A DNA stretch of 50,428 nt from Syntrophaceae bacterium (lineage in GTDB: Bacteria; Desulfobacterota; Syntrophia; Syntrophales; UBA5619): the NCBI GenBank assembly GCA_003141195.1, contig PLLC01000052.1, positions 1 to 50,428 of the forward strand, given 5' to 3'. Below, one piece after another: positions 10,853 to 19,900 of the stretch. A model generated the notes under the pieces. The model saw only the letters and a list, made by a program, of their open reading frames with translations, had not been told where the DNA came from and made no database searches. Position 1 is the stretch's first letter. The number at the start of each line of letters is the position of its first letter. The translations under genes were made by a program, and so were the position numbers.

Positions 10853-12562
10853 TCAGCACTCCTCACCCTCTTCCCTCAGTTCCCGCCGGGAGACCTTCCC
10901 CACATCGGTCTTGGGCAGCTCCCCCCGGAACTCGACAATCTTGGGCACCTTGTAGTGGGCCAGTTTCTGGCAGCAAAATGCGATGATTTCCTCTTCCGAG
11001 ACCTTGCCCCTGGCCTCGCTTTCGAGGACCACATAGGCCTTGATCAGGCTGCCCGCCGCAGGATCCGGCACGCCGACCACCCCGGCAGCCTTGATCTGCG
11101 GGTGTTGATAGAGGACCTCCTCCACATGCCTGGCGAAGACCGAATATCCCTTGTATTTGATCAGGTCCCGCTTGCGGTCAAAAAAATGGAAATACCCCTC
11201 TTCATCCATGCTGACCAGGTCGCCGGTGCGCAGCCACATCTCTCCGTCTATTTCCATCATGACCTCTTTGGTGCTCTCCGGTCTTTTCCAGTAACCCTGC
11301 ATGATGTTTGGACCGGACAGGATCATCTCCCCCACCTCTCCCACGGGAAGGAATCCGGTTCCATCCGGCTCGATGATGGCGGCTTTGACATTGGGCAGGG
11401 GCACTCCGAAAGAACCCCTCTTGTGCCGGTGGAGGGGGGTGCTGTGGCTGACGGCCGTGGTTTCGGTCATTCCATAACCTTCAAAGATCTTGGAACCGGT
11501 CCGCTTTTCCCACGCGTCGATGGTCGATTCGTGGAGGGTATCGGCCCCGCAGGCGATCAATTTGAGCCGCTTCCAATTGACCCGGTCGGTTTTCTCATAC
11601 TCTTTGAGATATTCAAAGAGGGTGGGCACGCCGTAGAATCCGGAGGCCTGATAGCGCTCCATGGCCGATAGAATTTGATCAATATCCGGGGTGGTGAACA
11701 GGACCAGGGTCGCCCCCTGGACCAACCCGCCCAGCATGACGACCACCTGACCGTAAATATGAAAAAAGGGCAAAAAGGCCATGATCACCTCTTTCCCCTC
11801 TTCCAAGGTGGGCCAGAAGGACAATGCCTGGCCCTGGAGGGCAACGAGATTGCGATGGGTCAACATGGCCGCCTTCGGAAGCCCGGTCGTTCCCCCGGTG
11901 TAGGGGAGGACCGCCAGGTCTTTCCGGGGATCAATGGCCACCGGGGGAGGCGCCGGGGAATACTTTTTCAGAAGCTCCTGAAAGGAGTAAACACCCTTTT
12001 TTTTCAGCGATTCAGCCGCAGGGGCCTGCTTTCCGTTACAGGCCTTGGCCTTGGCGCTCTTGCCGAACCATTTCTTCAAGGTGGGCAGATATTCGTCAAT
12101 GCTGGTCAAAATCACCCGTTCCGGATGGAGACCGGCCTTATCCAGGTTGTCAAAGAGGATATCCTGGCAGACAACGGTCCGGGCCTCGCTGTCCTCGATC
12201 TGGTGTTTAACCTCGATGCTGGTATAAACTGGACTGATGGGCGTGACCTTGGCGCCCAACCTGAGGGTGGCGAAATAGGCAATGACATACTGGGGGCTGT
12301 TTAAGAGATATAGGGCCACAGTATCCCCCTGGATGACCCCCAAATCGGCCAGGGCTGTTGCCAGGCGGTCGACCAGCTCTTTGAGCTCCCGGTACTTTAT
12401 CTGTTTACCGTAAAAGATTAGCGCGGGTTTGTTCCCGTATTTTTCCACCATCCGGTCGAAGAGTTCCGGCACCGAGATATCGAGGATATCAATTTCGGCC
12501 GGCACCCCTTCCGTGTAGTACTTCAGCCAGGGTTTGGACAGATAGACCTCTTTCGGGTTCAT
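10853..12562 (-). CDS. Acyl-CoA ligase (AMP-forming) embedded in the liv operon
   Basis: A 569-residue ANL-superfamily ligase. Its motifs are PYTGGTTGLPKA, FEGYGMTE, LRTGDLVSMDEEGY, DRKRDLIKYKGY and the C-terminal lysine segment PKTDVGKVSRRE. It is likely to activate an imported carboxylate to acyl-CoA. It sits inside the transporter operon, 12 bp after livM and 1 bp before livG, which argues that the importer and ligase share a substrate. The start ATG at 12562 has AAGGAA seven bases upstream; a TTG at 12568 is in frame but worse placed. A Lys/Ala-rich segment near residues 170-190 is an insertion relative to compact ligases. The substrate may be a fatty, branched or aromatic acid; the sequence alone does not decide. 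Confidence 0.88.
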   Translation of the reverse strand: MNPKEVYLSKPWLKYYTEGVPAEIDILDISVPELFDRMVEKYGNKPALIFYGKQIKYRELKELVDRLATALADLGVIQGDTVALYLLNSPQYVIAYFATLRLGAKVTPISPVYTSIEVKHQIEDSEARTVVCQDILFDNLDKAGLHPERVILTSIDEYLPTLKKWFGKSAKAKACNGKQAPAAESLKKKGVYSFQELLKKYSPAPPPVAIDPRKDLAVLPYTGGTTGLPKAAMLTHRNLVALQGQALSFWPTLEEGKEVIMAFLPFFHIYGQVVVMLGGLVQGATLVLFTTPDIDQILSAMERYQASGFYGVPTLFEYLKEYEKTDRVNWKRLKLIACGADTLHESTIDAWEKRTGSKIFEGYGMTETTAVSHSTPLHRHKRGSFGVPLPNVKAAIIEPDGTGFLPVGEVGEMILSGPNIMQGYWKRPESTKEVMMEIDGEMWLRTGDLVSMDEEGYFHFFDRKRDLIKYKGYSVFARHVEEVLYQHPQIKAAGVVGVPDPAAGSLIKAYVVLESEARGKVSEEEIIAFCCQKLAHYKVPKIVEFRGELPKTDVGKVSRRELREEGEEC

Positions 12563-12574
12563 AACCAATTCCTT

Positions 12575-13615
12575 TCAATCCAGACCCGCGGTACAAACCC
12601 GGCATGTTTTCCGGGTGGCCACGTTTCTGATTTTGCACCGGGGGCATCCTTTTTCAATTTTGTCCCTCACCCAGGGGATCAAACCTTCCGGCATATAAAG
12701 CAGGATCAGCAAGACGACGACGGCAAATATCATCGTGCGATACTCGGGCCAGAAGCGGACGAATTCCAGCAGCGGGAAAAGGATGAATACCGCGGCCACA
12801 GGGCCGTAGATGGTTGCCATCCCCCCGAAAACCGCCCAGATCACCACCGAAAAAGACATGGAGACCTCCAGCGTAGAGGGGCCGGCAATCCTCATGTAGT
12901 GGGCGTAGAGCCCGCCGGAGATACCGGCAAAAAAACCGCTCAGGCAAAAGGCCAGCAGTTTATAGCGGGTGGTGTTGATACCGGAGGCCTTCACCGCCAG
13001 CTCATCCTCACGGATGGCATGAAAAATAATGCCCGTATGGGAATCGGTTATTTTCCACATGATGGTGCACAGCACGAGCATGATCACGATGTAAATGTAA
13101 TAATTGCCGATGAGGGAGTTGGAAATGCGCTGCAACCCGGAAATCCCCAACTCGCCGCCCGTTACATCAGGAAGAGCAAAAACGATACCCATTAAAATAA
13201 TCGGGAAGGCCATGGTCGTCAGGGCCAGGTAGGTGTGTTTCAGGCGAAGACAGGGAATCCCGACAATCAGGCCGGTCAGGACCGCGGCTGCGGCACCCAG
13301 GGGAACGCTGCCCCAGGGGGGAAGATGAAGATGGATATTCAGCAGGGCGGAGGTGTAGGCCCCAACGCCGAAGAAAAGGGCATGGCCGAAGTTCATCTGA
13401 CCGGTGAACCCGGACAGGAGGTCCCAGCTTGCGGCCAGGATGGCAAAGATGCTGGTCAAAACAATAACGCGGATCAGATAGGGATTCCGGCTAATCAGCG
13501 GCATCCCCAACAGGACGATGAAGAAAAGGGCGACGATGATTCGACTGGGGAGGACCAGCACCTCTTTGCGTACAACCGTATAAAATCTTTTCAAATACAA
13601 TCCGGCAGCGACCAT
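12575..13615 (-). CDS. livM: Branched-chain-type ABC transporter permease LivM with C-terminal zinc-ribbon tail
   Basis: A 346-residue polytopic membrane protein with about nine to ten hydrophobic segments and the conserved LivM features NFGHALFFGVGAYTSA and AIREDELAVKASGIN (the latter the coupling region contacting the ATPases). It ends in an unusual cytoplasmic tail with two CxxC pairs, C324/C327 and C338/C341, spaced like a small zinc ribbon; Escherichia coli LivM has no such tail. It starts 2 bp after livH stops and is followed by the ligase gene after 12 bp. With LivH it would form the membrane channel. Start ATG at 13615. The tail could be regulatory or structural; metal binding is inferred from the cysteines only. 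Confidence 0.88.
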   Translation of the reverse strand: MVAAGLYLKRFYTVVRKEVLVLPSRIIVALFFIVLLGMPLISRNPYLIRVIVLTSIFAILAASWDLLSGFTGQMNFGHALFFGVGAYTSALLNIHLHLPPWGSVPLGAAAAVLTGLIVGIPCLRLKHTYLALTTMAFPIILMGIVFALPDVTGGELGISGLQRISNSLIGNYYIYIVIMLVLCTIMWKITDSHTGIIFHAIREDELAVKASGINTTRYKLLAFCLSGFFAGISGGLYAHYMRIAGPSTLEVSMSFSVVIWAVFGGMATIYGPVAAVFILFPLLEFVRFWPEYRTMIFAVVVLLILLYMPEGLIPWVRDKIEKGCPRCKIRNVATRKTCRVCTAGLD

Positions 13616-13617
13616 GG

Positions 13618-14481
13618 TTACCTCTCTTCTTCAAAGGAGATACCAAAAAGGCCCTCCGGCCGAAGCAGCAGGACCAGGATCATGATCGACAGGGCGACCG
13701 ACCCTTTTAAGAAAGCGCCCTTGGGGATCATAAAAACCACCAGCGCCTCGGTAAACCCCAGGATATAGGCCGCCACGAAACTTCCCTTGATGCTGCCCAG
13801 CCCGCCCAGGACGACAACGGCCATCATCATGATCAAGGGTTCCATCCACATGTAGGGACTGAGCACGGTCAGAGGCGCAAGCACCGCCCCGGTAAATCCG
13901 GCGAGCGCAACGGAGATGCCCATCGTGATCATGGCCAGGCGGCTGTCGTTCATCCCCATCAGGTTGGCCACCTCCCGGTCCTCGGCTGTGGAACGAATGG
14001 CCAGGCCCAATTTTGTCTTCATCAGGAGAACCCAGAGGATACCCAGGATCACCAGAACCACGCCAAAGGTCAGCACCTGTTGATAGAAAACCTTGACACC
14101 CGTCACGATGAAATATCCCTCAATCAGGGCTGATACGGTCCGGTAGTCTCCGGTGAAGATCAGCATGACCGCTTCCTGAAAGATCATGGCCAGCGCGATC
14201 GTGGCAATCAGAACCGCGGCCTCGTGTTCACGGATCGGGTCAATGAGGAACTTGTAGGCCAGCAGACCTAAAACGGTAACGACCACAACCGCGATCATCA
14301 TCCCCGCGACGGGATTGAGCCCGAATTTGCCGGTCAGGCTGAAGATGCAATAAGCGGCGACCATGTAGAAGGCGGTGTGGGCGATGTTGACGATGCGGGC
14401 CACCCCGAAGATCAGCGAGAAACTGATGGCCAGCAGGGCCAGCATGCTGCCGGTGATGAGACCGGTAATGATAATATTCAT
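13618..14481 (-). CDS. livH: Branched-chain-type ABC transporter permease LivH
   Basis: A 287-residue inner-membrane permease with about eight hydrophobic segments, beginning with GLITGSMLALLAISFSLIFG and containing the coupling motif STAEDREVANLMGMN and the late VVVLGGLGSIKGSFVAAY. Length and motif order are normal for LivH. It is 106 bp downstream of the binding-protein gene, with a strong hairpin in that gap (14531-14564), and 2 bp upstream of livM. Start ATG at 14481. It would pair with LivM to form the translocation path in the cytoplasmic membrane. No truncation seen. Confidence 0.9.
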   Translation of the reverse strand: MNIIITGLITGSMLALLAISFSLIFGVARIVNIAHTAFYMVAAYCIFSLTGKFGLNPVAGMMIAVVVVTVLGLLAYKFLIDPIREHEAAVLIATIALAMIFQEAVMLIFTGDYRTVSALIEGYFIVTGVKVFYQQVLTFGVVLVILGILWVLLMKTKLGLAIRSTAEDREVANLMGMNDSRLAMITMGISVALAGFTGAVLAPLTVLSPYMWMEPLIMMMAVVVLGGLGSIKGSFVAAYILGFTEALVVFMIPKGAFLKGSVALSIMILVLLLRPEGLFGISFEEER

Positions 14482-14530
14482 AACGCCTCAGAAGAATTCA
14501 TCGATCGACAGATAAGGGAGAACCGTTCTT

Positions 14531-14564
14531 CCCATCCCTCCCCTTTGGCACGGGGAGGGATGGG
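14531..14564 (-). terminator. Intercistronic hairpin between the binding-protein gene and livH
   Basis: Positions 14531-14543 (CCCATCCCTCCCC) are perfectly complementary to 14552-14564, giving a 13-bp stem with an 8-base loop. There is no T-run on the minus-strand exit side, so it is not a classic terminator. In many importer operons a hairpin after the binding-protein gene stabilises that upstream message and raises the binding protein above the permeases; that role is inferred here. Confidence 0.55.
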
Positions 14565-14587
14565 GCTTATTCAACACGAGGCATGCG

Positions 14588-15886
14588 TTATTTTTTCATC
14601 CAGGGCGGTATTTTAAGGGGAACCATCCCTTTATAGGTGACCTCGGGAGCCCCGGGGGCCGCCACCCATTTGTAGGGCCAGACCCCGACAAATTTGCCGT
14701 CCTGCCATTGGCCGGCGAGGCCGGTCAGGTACCCCGGTCCCCAGGTCAAATCATGCGTGGGGCGGCCCTGGGCATCCTTTTCATATTTCACCTTTCCGCT
14801 AGGCACCAGGTACTCGCGGTTTTCCAGGTAGGCCACGATTTTGTCGGCATCCAGACTCCCAACGGCTTCGATGCTGGGGACCAGCGCCTCGGCAATGGCG
14901 GTATGCGTGTCGGCCGTATATGTGGGGACCTCACCGAATCGCTTAAAATAGCCCTCTACAAACGGCTTGGTCAGTTCGCTGTATTCGACCCCCCGGATAT
15001 AGGTGCTCGACGTATAGACATAATTTCCCATCCCCTTGGTGGCCTCCCAGAAGCCTTCTTTTTGGGCCTCTACATTGATGCCCGCCTGAAGGGCCGGGAT
15101 CTTGAGTTCCCCGGCCTGCCGGGCAAAGGTGATTCCCACCGAGGAGGAGAAAAGGGTAAAGATCAAATTGGCCCCGCTCTTCTGAATGGCCGAAAGCTCC
15201 GCCGTGACGTCCGTGGCCACGGCAGAAGGCCGCCAGACCCCGACCAGCTCAAAGCCCATTTTGGGGATCGTGGCTTCGGCTACCTTGACCATGCCCTCTG
15301 TCCAGGCGGCCTTTTCCGCCACAATGGCGCATTTAACGGGCACCTTCAATTCGTTCTTGATCACTGCCGCTCCCGCACCCAGATGGGAAAAACTGGTCCG
15401 GACCAGATAATTGTCATTGAAGGGAGTGCCCCGGAACCAGTATTTGTAGCGGTTGTAATTCTCAGCCACCCGATCGCAGAGTGATTTCGTGGCAGCCCCA
15501 CAGCCGATAAAGATTTTTTTATAGTCCATGGCAATGTCCTGCATGGGCAGAACGGCCTCGGTTCGGAACCCGCCGACGACAAAATCCACCTTGTCCTGGG
15601 TCATTAACCGTTCCATGGCATTTGTGGCGTCGGTCACGTTCAGGAATTCATTGGAGTCGGCCTTGACCAGCTCTATCTTCATTTTTTCGTTGCCGACCTG
15701 AACGCCCCCCTTGGCATTGATCTCCTCGGCGGCCATGACGGCGCCGTTCCAATGGCTCTTGCCCTGGACAAAATTCATCGGTCCGATGACGCCGATCTTG
15801 ATGGTCCGCCCCCAGGCGGGTAAACACATCGCCATAACGATGCACAAAGTAAGCAACAATCTCCAACCCAAGGTAAGTATCTTCAT
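14588..15886 (-). CDS. Periplasmic substrate-binding protein of the liv-type ABC transporter
   Basis: A 432-residue type I periplasmic binding protein (LivJ/LivK-like). It starts with a signal peptide, MKILTLGWRLLLTLC and following, ending near LPAWG at about residue 26. The mature part begins TIKIGVIGPMNF and shows AAEEINAKGGV, ADSNEF and GGFRTEAVLPMQDIA, characteristic of this fold. It is longer than LivJ (about 365 residues). The start ATG at 15886 has AAGGAG seven bases upstream; the frame extends six codons further but without a site. The gene leads the transporter operon. Upstream, TAGAAT near 15922 resembles a -10 box without a good -35, so an activator may be needed. The bound ligand may be a carboxylate, given the ligase and beta-oxidation genes downstream. 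Confidence 0.88.
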   Translation of the reverse strand: MKILTLGWRLLLTLCIVMAMCLPAWGRTIKIGVIGPMNFVQGKSHWNGAVMAAEEINAKGGVQVGNEKMKIELVKADSNEFLNVTDATNAMERLMTQDKVDFVVGGFRTEAVLPMQDIAMDYKKIFIGCGAATKSLCDRVAENYNRYKYWFRGTPFNDNYLVRTSFSHLGAGAAVIKNELKVPVKCAIVAEKAAWTEGMVKVAEATIPKMGFELVGVWRPSAVATDVTAELSAIQKSGANLIFTLFSSSVGITFARQAGELKIPALQAGINVEAQKEGFWEATKGMGNYVYTSSTYIRGVEYSELTKPFVEGYFKRFGEVPTYTADTHTAIAEALVPSIEAVGSLDADKIVAYLENREYLVPSGKVKYEKDAQGRPTHDLTWGPGYLTGLAGQWQDGKFVGVWPYKWVAAPGAPEVTYKGMVPLKIPPWMKK

Positions 15887-15956
15887 TGCCCTTCTCCTTT
15901 CCATGTTGTTGTTTATTCTATAAATGCCTTGTAAGACATCCGCTGGGAAAGATCTA

Positions 15957-15985
15957 TTGACAAGGGGTGTTTTCCCCCGTGTAAA
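15957..15985 (+). promoter_or_regulatory. Plus-strand sigma70-like promoter with no evident gene
   Basis: TTGACA (15957-15962), a 17-base spacer and TGTAAA (15980-15985, four of six matches) face right, against the MBL-fold gene whose stop is at 16082. The spacer contains GGGG-tgtttt-CCCC, a small hairpin. No plus-strand coding region follows, so any transcript would be antisense or a small RNA. Confidence 0.35.
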
Positions 15986-16081
15986 GTCTTGCCTGTCGTG
16001 GATAGGGTGGAAGTGCCGGAAAAACTACCGATAATATCAAACGATTTTTACGTTAAAAAGTCAAACAGATTTTTTCGGTTC

Positions 16082-16900
16082 TTAAAACGCCATGGGTTGG
16101 AAAAGTGTGGGATAAACGATCCGCGCGTCCGGGGTCTCCTCGGCAATCCTGTTCAGAAAACGTTTTTCCGACCTCCACGGCACGGAAGGCGCCCGGTAAT
16201 CTTTCGACAGCGGGGCCGAAAAATCATCGAAATGGAAGGGGATCACGATCTTCGGCTTGACCCGCGACAGGATGCGGCCGGGGTAGTCCTGGATCGTTTT
16301 CCATCCCGGCATGCACAGGAACAGCACATCGCAGGTCTGCCCTTCCAGTTCGTCGTCGATCAGATTGGCCGTGCCGACGTGCAGGAACGATTTCCCGCCG
16401 ATTTCCAGCCGGATATTGAACACCCGACCGTGGCGGTAGTGAGAGGCCTTCAATGGAGGCTTTTGCCCCGGCTCGATCTCTCCGGCATAGGGTGCGCGGC
16501 CGAAAAGCACCAAACCGTGAAGGGACGGGATCATCGTTACGGATGCCCCGCCGGGCAGATCCACGCGCGTTCTCTCTTTGCAGACGGCGACCTTTCCGGG
16601 CATCCCGTGGAGGGCCATCAGTGTTTCGAGGCTCCCGCTTCCGACCAGCGGAACGGGAAAACGCCGAAGGATCTCGGGAACGTCCAGGGCGTGATCCAGG
16701 TGCGTATGGCCGACGACCACGGCCTGAAGTTTGCCGGGAAGGGCGTCGAGGTAATGGGAGACCGTCTTCCGGGCGGGTTGCGGGCGGCCGAAGAAAATGG
16801 ACACCTTGCCGACCCGGGAAATATAGGGGTCAATCAGCCAGGTTTTTCCCTCGTGCGTGAATTCAAGGCCGGCGGCGCCGGTCCAGCGAACGGATACCAT
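16082..16900 (-). CDS. Metallo-beta-lactamase-fold hydrolase (UlaG-like)
   Basis: A 272-residue MBL-fold protein. The metal-binding signature HTHLDH is in VVGHTHLDHALDVPEIL near residue 65, and later ligands are plausible in SLHGLV, HVGTANLID and IPFHFDD. The overall plan resembles the UlaG / Zn-dependent hydrolase family, whose members open lactones or cleave phosphodiesters; the actual substrate is unknown. I choose ATG 16900 over the GTG at 16903, because AAGGTG lies seven bases upstream. It is the first gene of the minus-strand block running to the left and is separated by 195 bp from the binding-protein gene, so it may be independent. No signal peptide; cytoplasmic. Confidence 0.8.
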   Translation of the reverse strand: MVSVRWTGAAGLEFTHEGKTWLIDPYISRVGKVSIFFGRPQPARKTVSHYLDALPGKLQAVVVGHTHLDHALDVPEILRRFPVPLVGSGSLETLMALHGMPGKVAVCKERTRVDLPGGASVTMIPSLHGLVLFGRAPYAGEIEPGQKPPLKASHYRHGRVFNIRLEIGGKSFLHVGTANLIDDELEGQTCDVLFLCMPGWKTIQDYPGRILSRVKPKIVIPFHFDDFSAPLSKDYRAPSVPWRSEKRFLNRIAEETPDARIVYPTLFQPMAF

Positions 16901-16967
16901 CACGTTGCACCTTAGGTGATCCTTTTCCTATTATTCCCCCAATGTCTGATGGTTAGTGTAACAGTGA

Positions 16968-19900
16968 TCATTGTGGCCGGTTTGTTTTCGTCCGGTCAGC
17001 CTCGTGATGTAGACGATAAATCCGGAGCAAGCCGCCAATCCATTGGATCAAGGCGGTTTGAGCCTTTTCCCGGTCCGTCAAATCTTTTTCCTGGTGGGCC
17101 ACGTAGGTGTTCCGGAAGTCGCGCAACTCTTCGATCAGCCGGTGAAATTCCGAGTCGTTGAATCTTGAGAAATGTTTCCGGATAGAACCAAAAACACCGC
17201 CAACGGGGTGATCCGTCTGCCGACCATAGTCGAGGCAGAAGGAGAGGAGACCCAGTGGCATCAATCCGTTCCGATACACCAGCGTCCGTTTGAGGTTGTT
17301 CGCCTGACCCTTCAACCAGGCTACGTCCTTTCGGGGGAGGTTGCCGTAGTAGGGATCGAAAAAGGCGGCCTGTTCGGCGGCAGTCGCCGGAAGATCCGGA
17401 AGAAGGAGGTCCAGGATCAGCCCCCGGGCCGCCTCGTCGAGAGGCCCCAGCAGCGACGTAAAGGCCGGGGCAAACGACAACCCCTCCTTCTTTTCCGTGA
17501 ACCGGTAGAGGATGACGGCCTGTTCGACCGCCTTCCGATAGCGCGACGGCAGGGATTCGAGATCCTTGGAGGCGATGAAGCTCTCCGGAATCGCCGCGCT
17601 CCCATCCGTCTCGTCGAACGGTAACGGCAGTTGACCTTCGTCTTCTTCCCGAAGCAGGTCTGCCAGCGACGGCGCACAGGTCCGGACCAGATCCGCCATC
17701 CGGTCCGCGCTCAGTTTTTCCATCACCCCCTGGGGGACGTAGAGGTACTCCCATTTGCTTTTCCTCGTCGAAGCGGCCCGGCACCAGGCTGAGGCGGCCA
17801 GCGCCTTGGCCGGGACGTCCCGGTCTTCGCGTCCTTTGGTTTCCACGAGCAGATAAGCGCCGTCGGTCAGACGGACAAGGAAATCCGGGGTGTAGAAGGA
17901 AAGTCGTCCGGATTGGGTCTGATAATCTATCCGGAGGGCCTGGGGACCGGCGTTCTTGCAGAAGGCGGCTGTATCCGGCGCCCGGTCGGCGAAGCGGGTC
18001 ATGGCGACTTCCAGCTCCCGGTTACAGGGGACGAGGTTGAAGGGGGTCTTGCCGGCCGGGATGGCGGGATGCCGTTCCGAATGGGTCGCCTGGAAGGGTT
18101 TCCAACCGGTTACGGAAATCGGTTCCGCCCGAGGGACCGGCGTCTCTTTCCGGGTGATCTTCTCCAGAATCAGGGGAACAAACGTCGCCCGGATATGCTC
18201 TTGGACGTCGCTGTCGGCCAGGCGGCTGCACAGACGGGGATCGCAGAGATCCGCCTTTTCCGTAAAGAGAAGTTCTTCAAGGAATTTCTGAAGGAGCGGC
18301 GCCAGGATGCGCTGGCTGTTCTGGCACCGCGTCTGGAGCTCCAGCGCCTTGCGGAAAAAGGAGATCGCCGTGATGCCGTTCTGGAGCAACGGCAGATCCA
18401 CCTTCATTTTTTCGACGACCTCATTGGTGAAAAGATGCCGTCCCTCGTATTCCACCGTCGTCGAACGGGGTTTGCCGAGAGGAAGCGGCTTGTATCGGGA
18501 AAAGGCCTTTCTCACCTCGTCGAACGAGATCGGGCCGAGTTCGGAGACGATCCGATGGCCGGGCGTCAGGCGTGGAATTTTCAGATCCAGCGTCTTGAGA
18601 TCCTTGTTCTGGGCGTCGGGGTAGATCGTGACTGTCGTTTTTGGGATCTGCTCGATATCGACTACTTCGATCGGAAGACCTTCCTGACTCAGCTCCTGGA
18701 CGTAGAGGCTGGTGAAGGCCTTGTGTTCCACGACGGAGACGACCTCCAGGGCCTCTCCCGGCGGCGTCATCCGCCGGAGCCCCCGGCCCAGGGTCTGTTC
18801 GGGGAGGATATTTGCCTTGGACGTGTAAGGCCGAAGCGGCACGATCGTCGTCACGTTCCGGACGTCCCACCCCTCCCGGAGCATCAGAACGGAGACGATG
18901 CAGAGATAAGGGCTCTGATCCTCGTCCAACTCCCGCGAAAGCTTCCGGAGTTCCTTCAGATCATCGTCGCTGATCTCCTTGTCGTTTTCCACAAAAACGA
19001 CTTCCGCCTCGCTTCCCCGACCTCGCTTTTTCAAGGACCCTTTCAGGCGGGTATGGAGGTTGATCGTTTTCCCGTTGAGTTCCTGATAGAGAGGATCGGT
19101 GTTGAGGCGTTGGGCGATCTGGTTCGCCGCTTCGGTATCCTCCGTCATGATGAACAACAGCGCTTTTTTGCCGCTCTTCTCCCACTCTTCTTTGGATTTC
19201 AGCCAGCGGCTGTAGCCCAGCATCAGGTGGTGCTGGTATTTGACCGAGGCGTCCTCGCCGGGCTGTTCGATCAGGCTCCGACCCCGGCCGATGATGGGGG
19301 ATTTCACGATTCCCGCGTCCACCGCCTCGCCAAGGGGCGTGTCGCAGACGATGTGCTTGAAGAGGTTTCCGTGGTTGTCCTTCGGCGTGGCGGAGAAGTC
19401 GAGCTGAAAGGCCAGGGCGCCGCCGGTCCGTTGGTGGATCGTCCGATGGAGCCAGGCGATCGCCTCGTTCCAGGCGGAACCGGGGTCCCAGACGTGGTGG
19501 GATTCGTCGTTCATCAGCAGGACCCGTTCGTGGGAGGTGATCCGTTCCCGGAGCGCCTCGCCCGTATCGAGGGCCTTCGCCTTGGAAACGGTCGGTCCCA
19601 TCCAGGGATACGACTCATCCTCTTTCCTTTTGCGCCGTTTGTCGATGTCGTAGAGGCGGTGGATGTTCGTCAAGTAAAGGGCGCCGCCGGTTGCCGCGCC
19701 GCTTGCCGCGTCCTGGAGGATGACGGAGAGGTTCCAGTCCCCGCGCCAGGCCGGGGGGATCAACGGGTCTCGGTCGAAGATCCGGCCGTCGCCGAAGTCC
19801 TCTTTGAGACGTTCGAAAACGGTGAGGTTGGGCGCCACGACGACAAAATGCCGGGCCAGCGGCGAATCCGATTCCCGCAGGGCGTGGAAGTAACTCCAGA

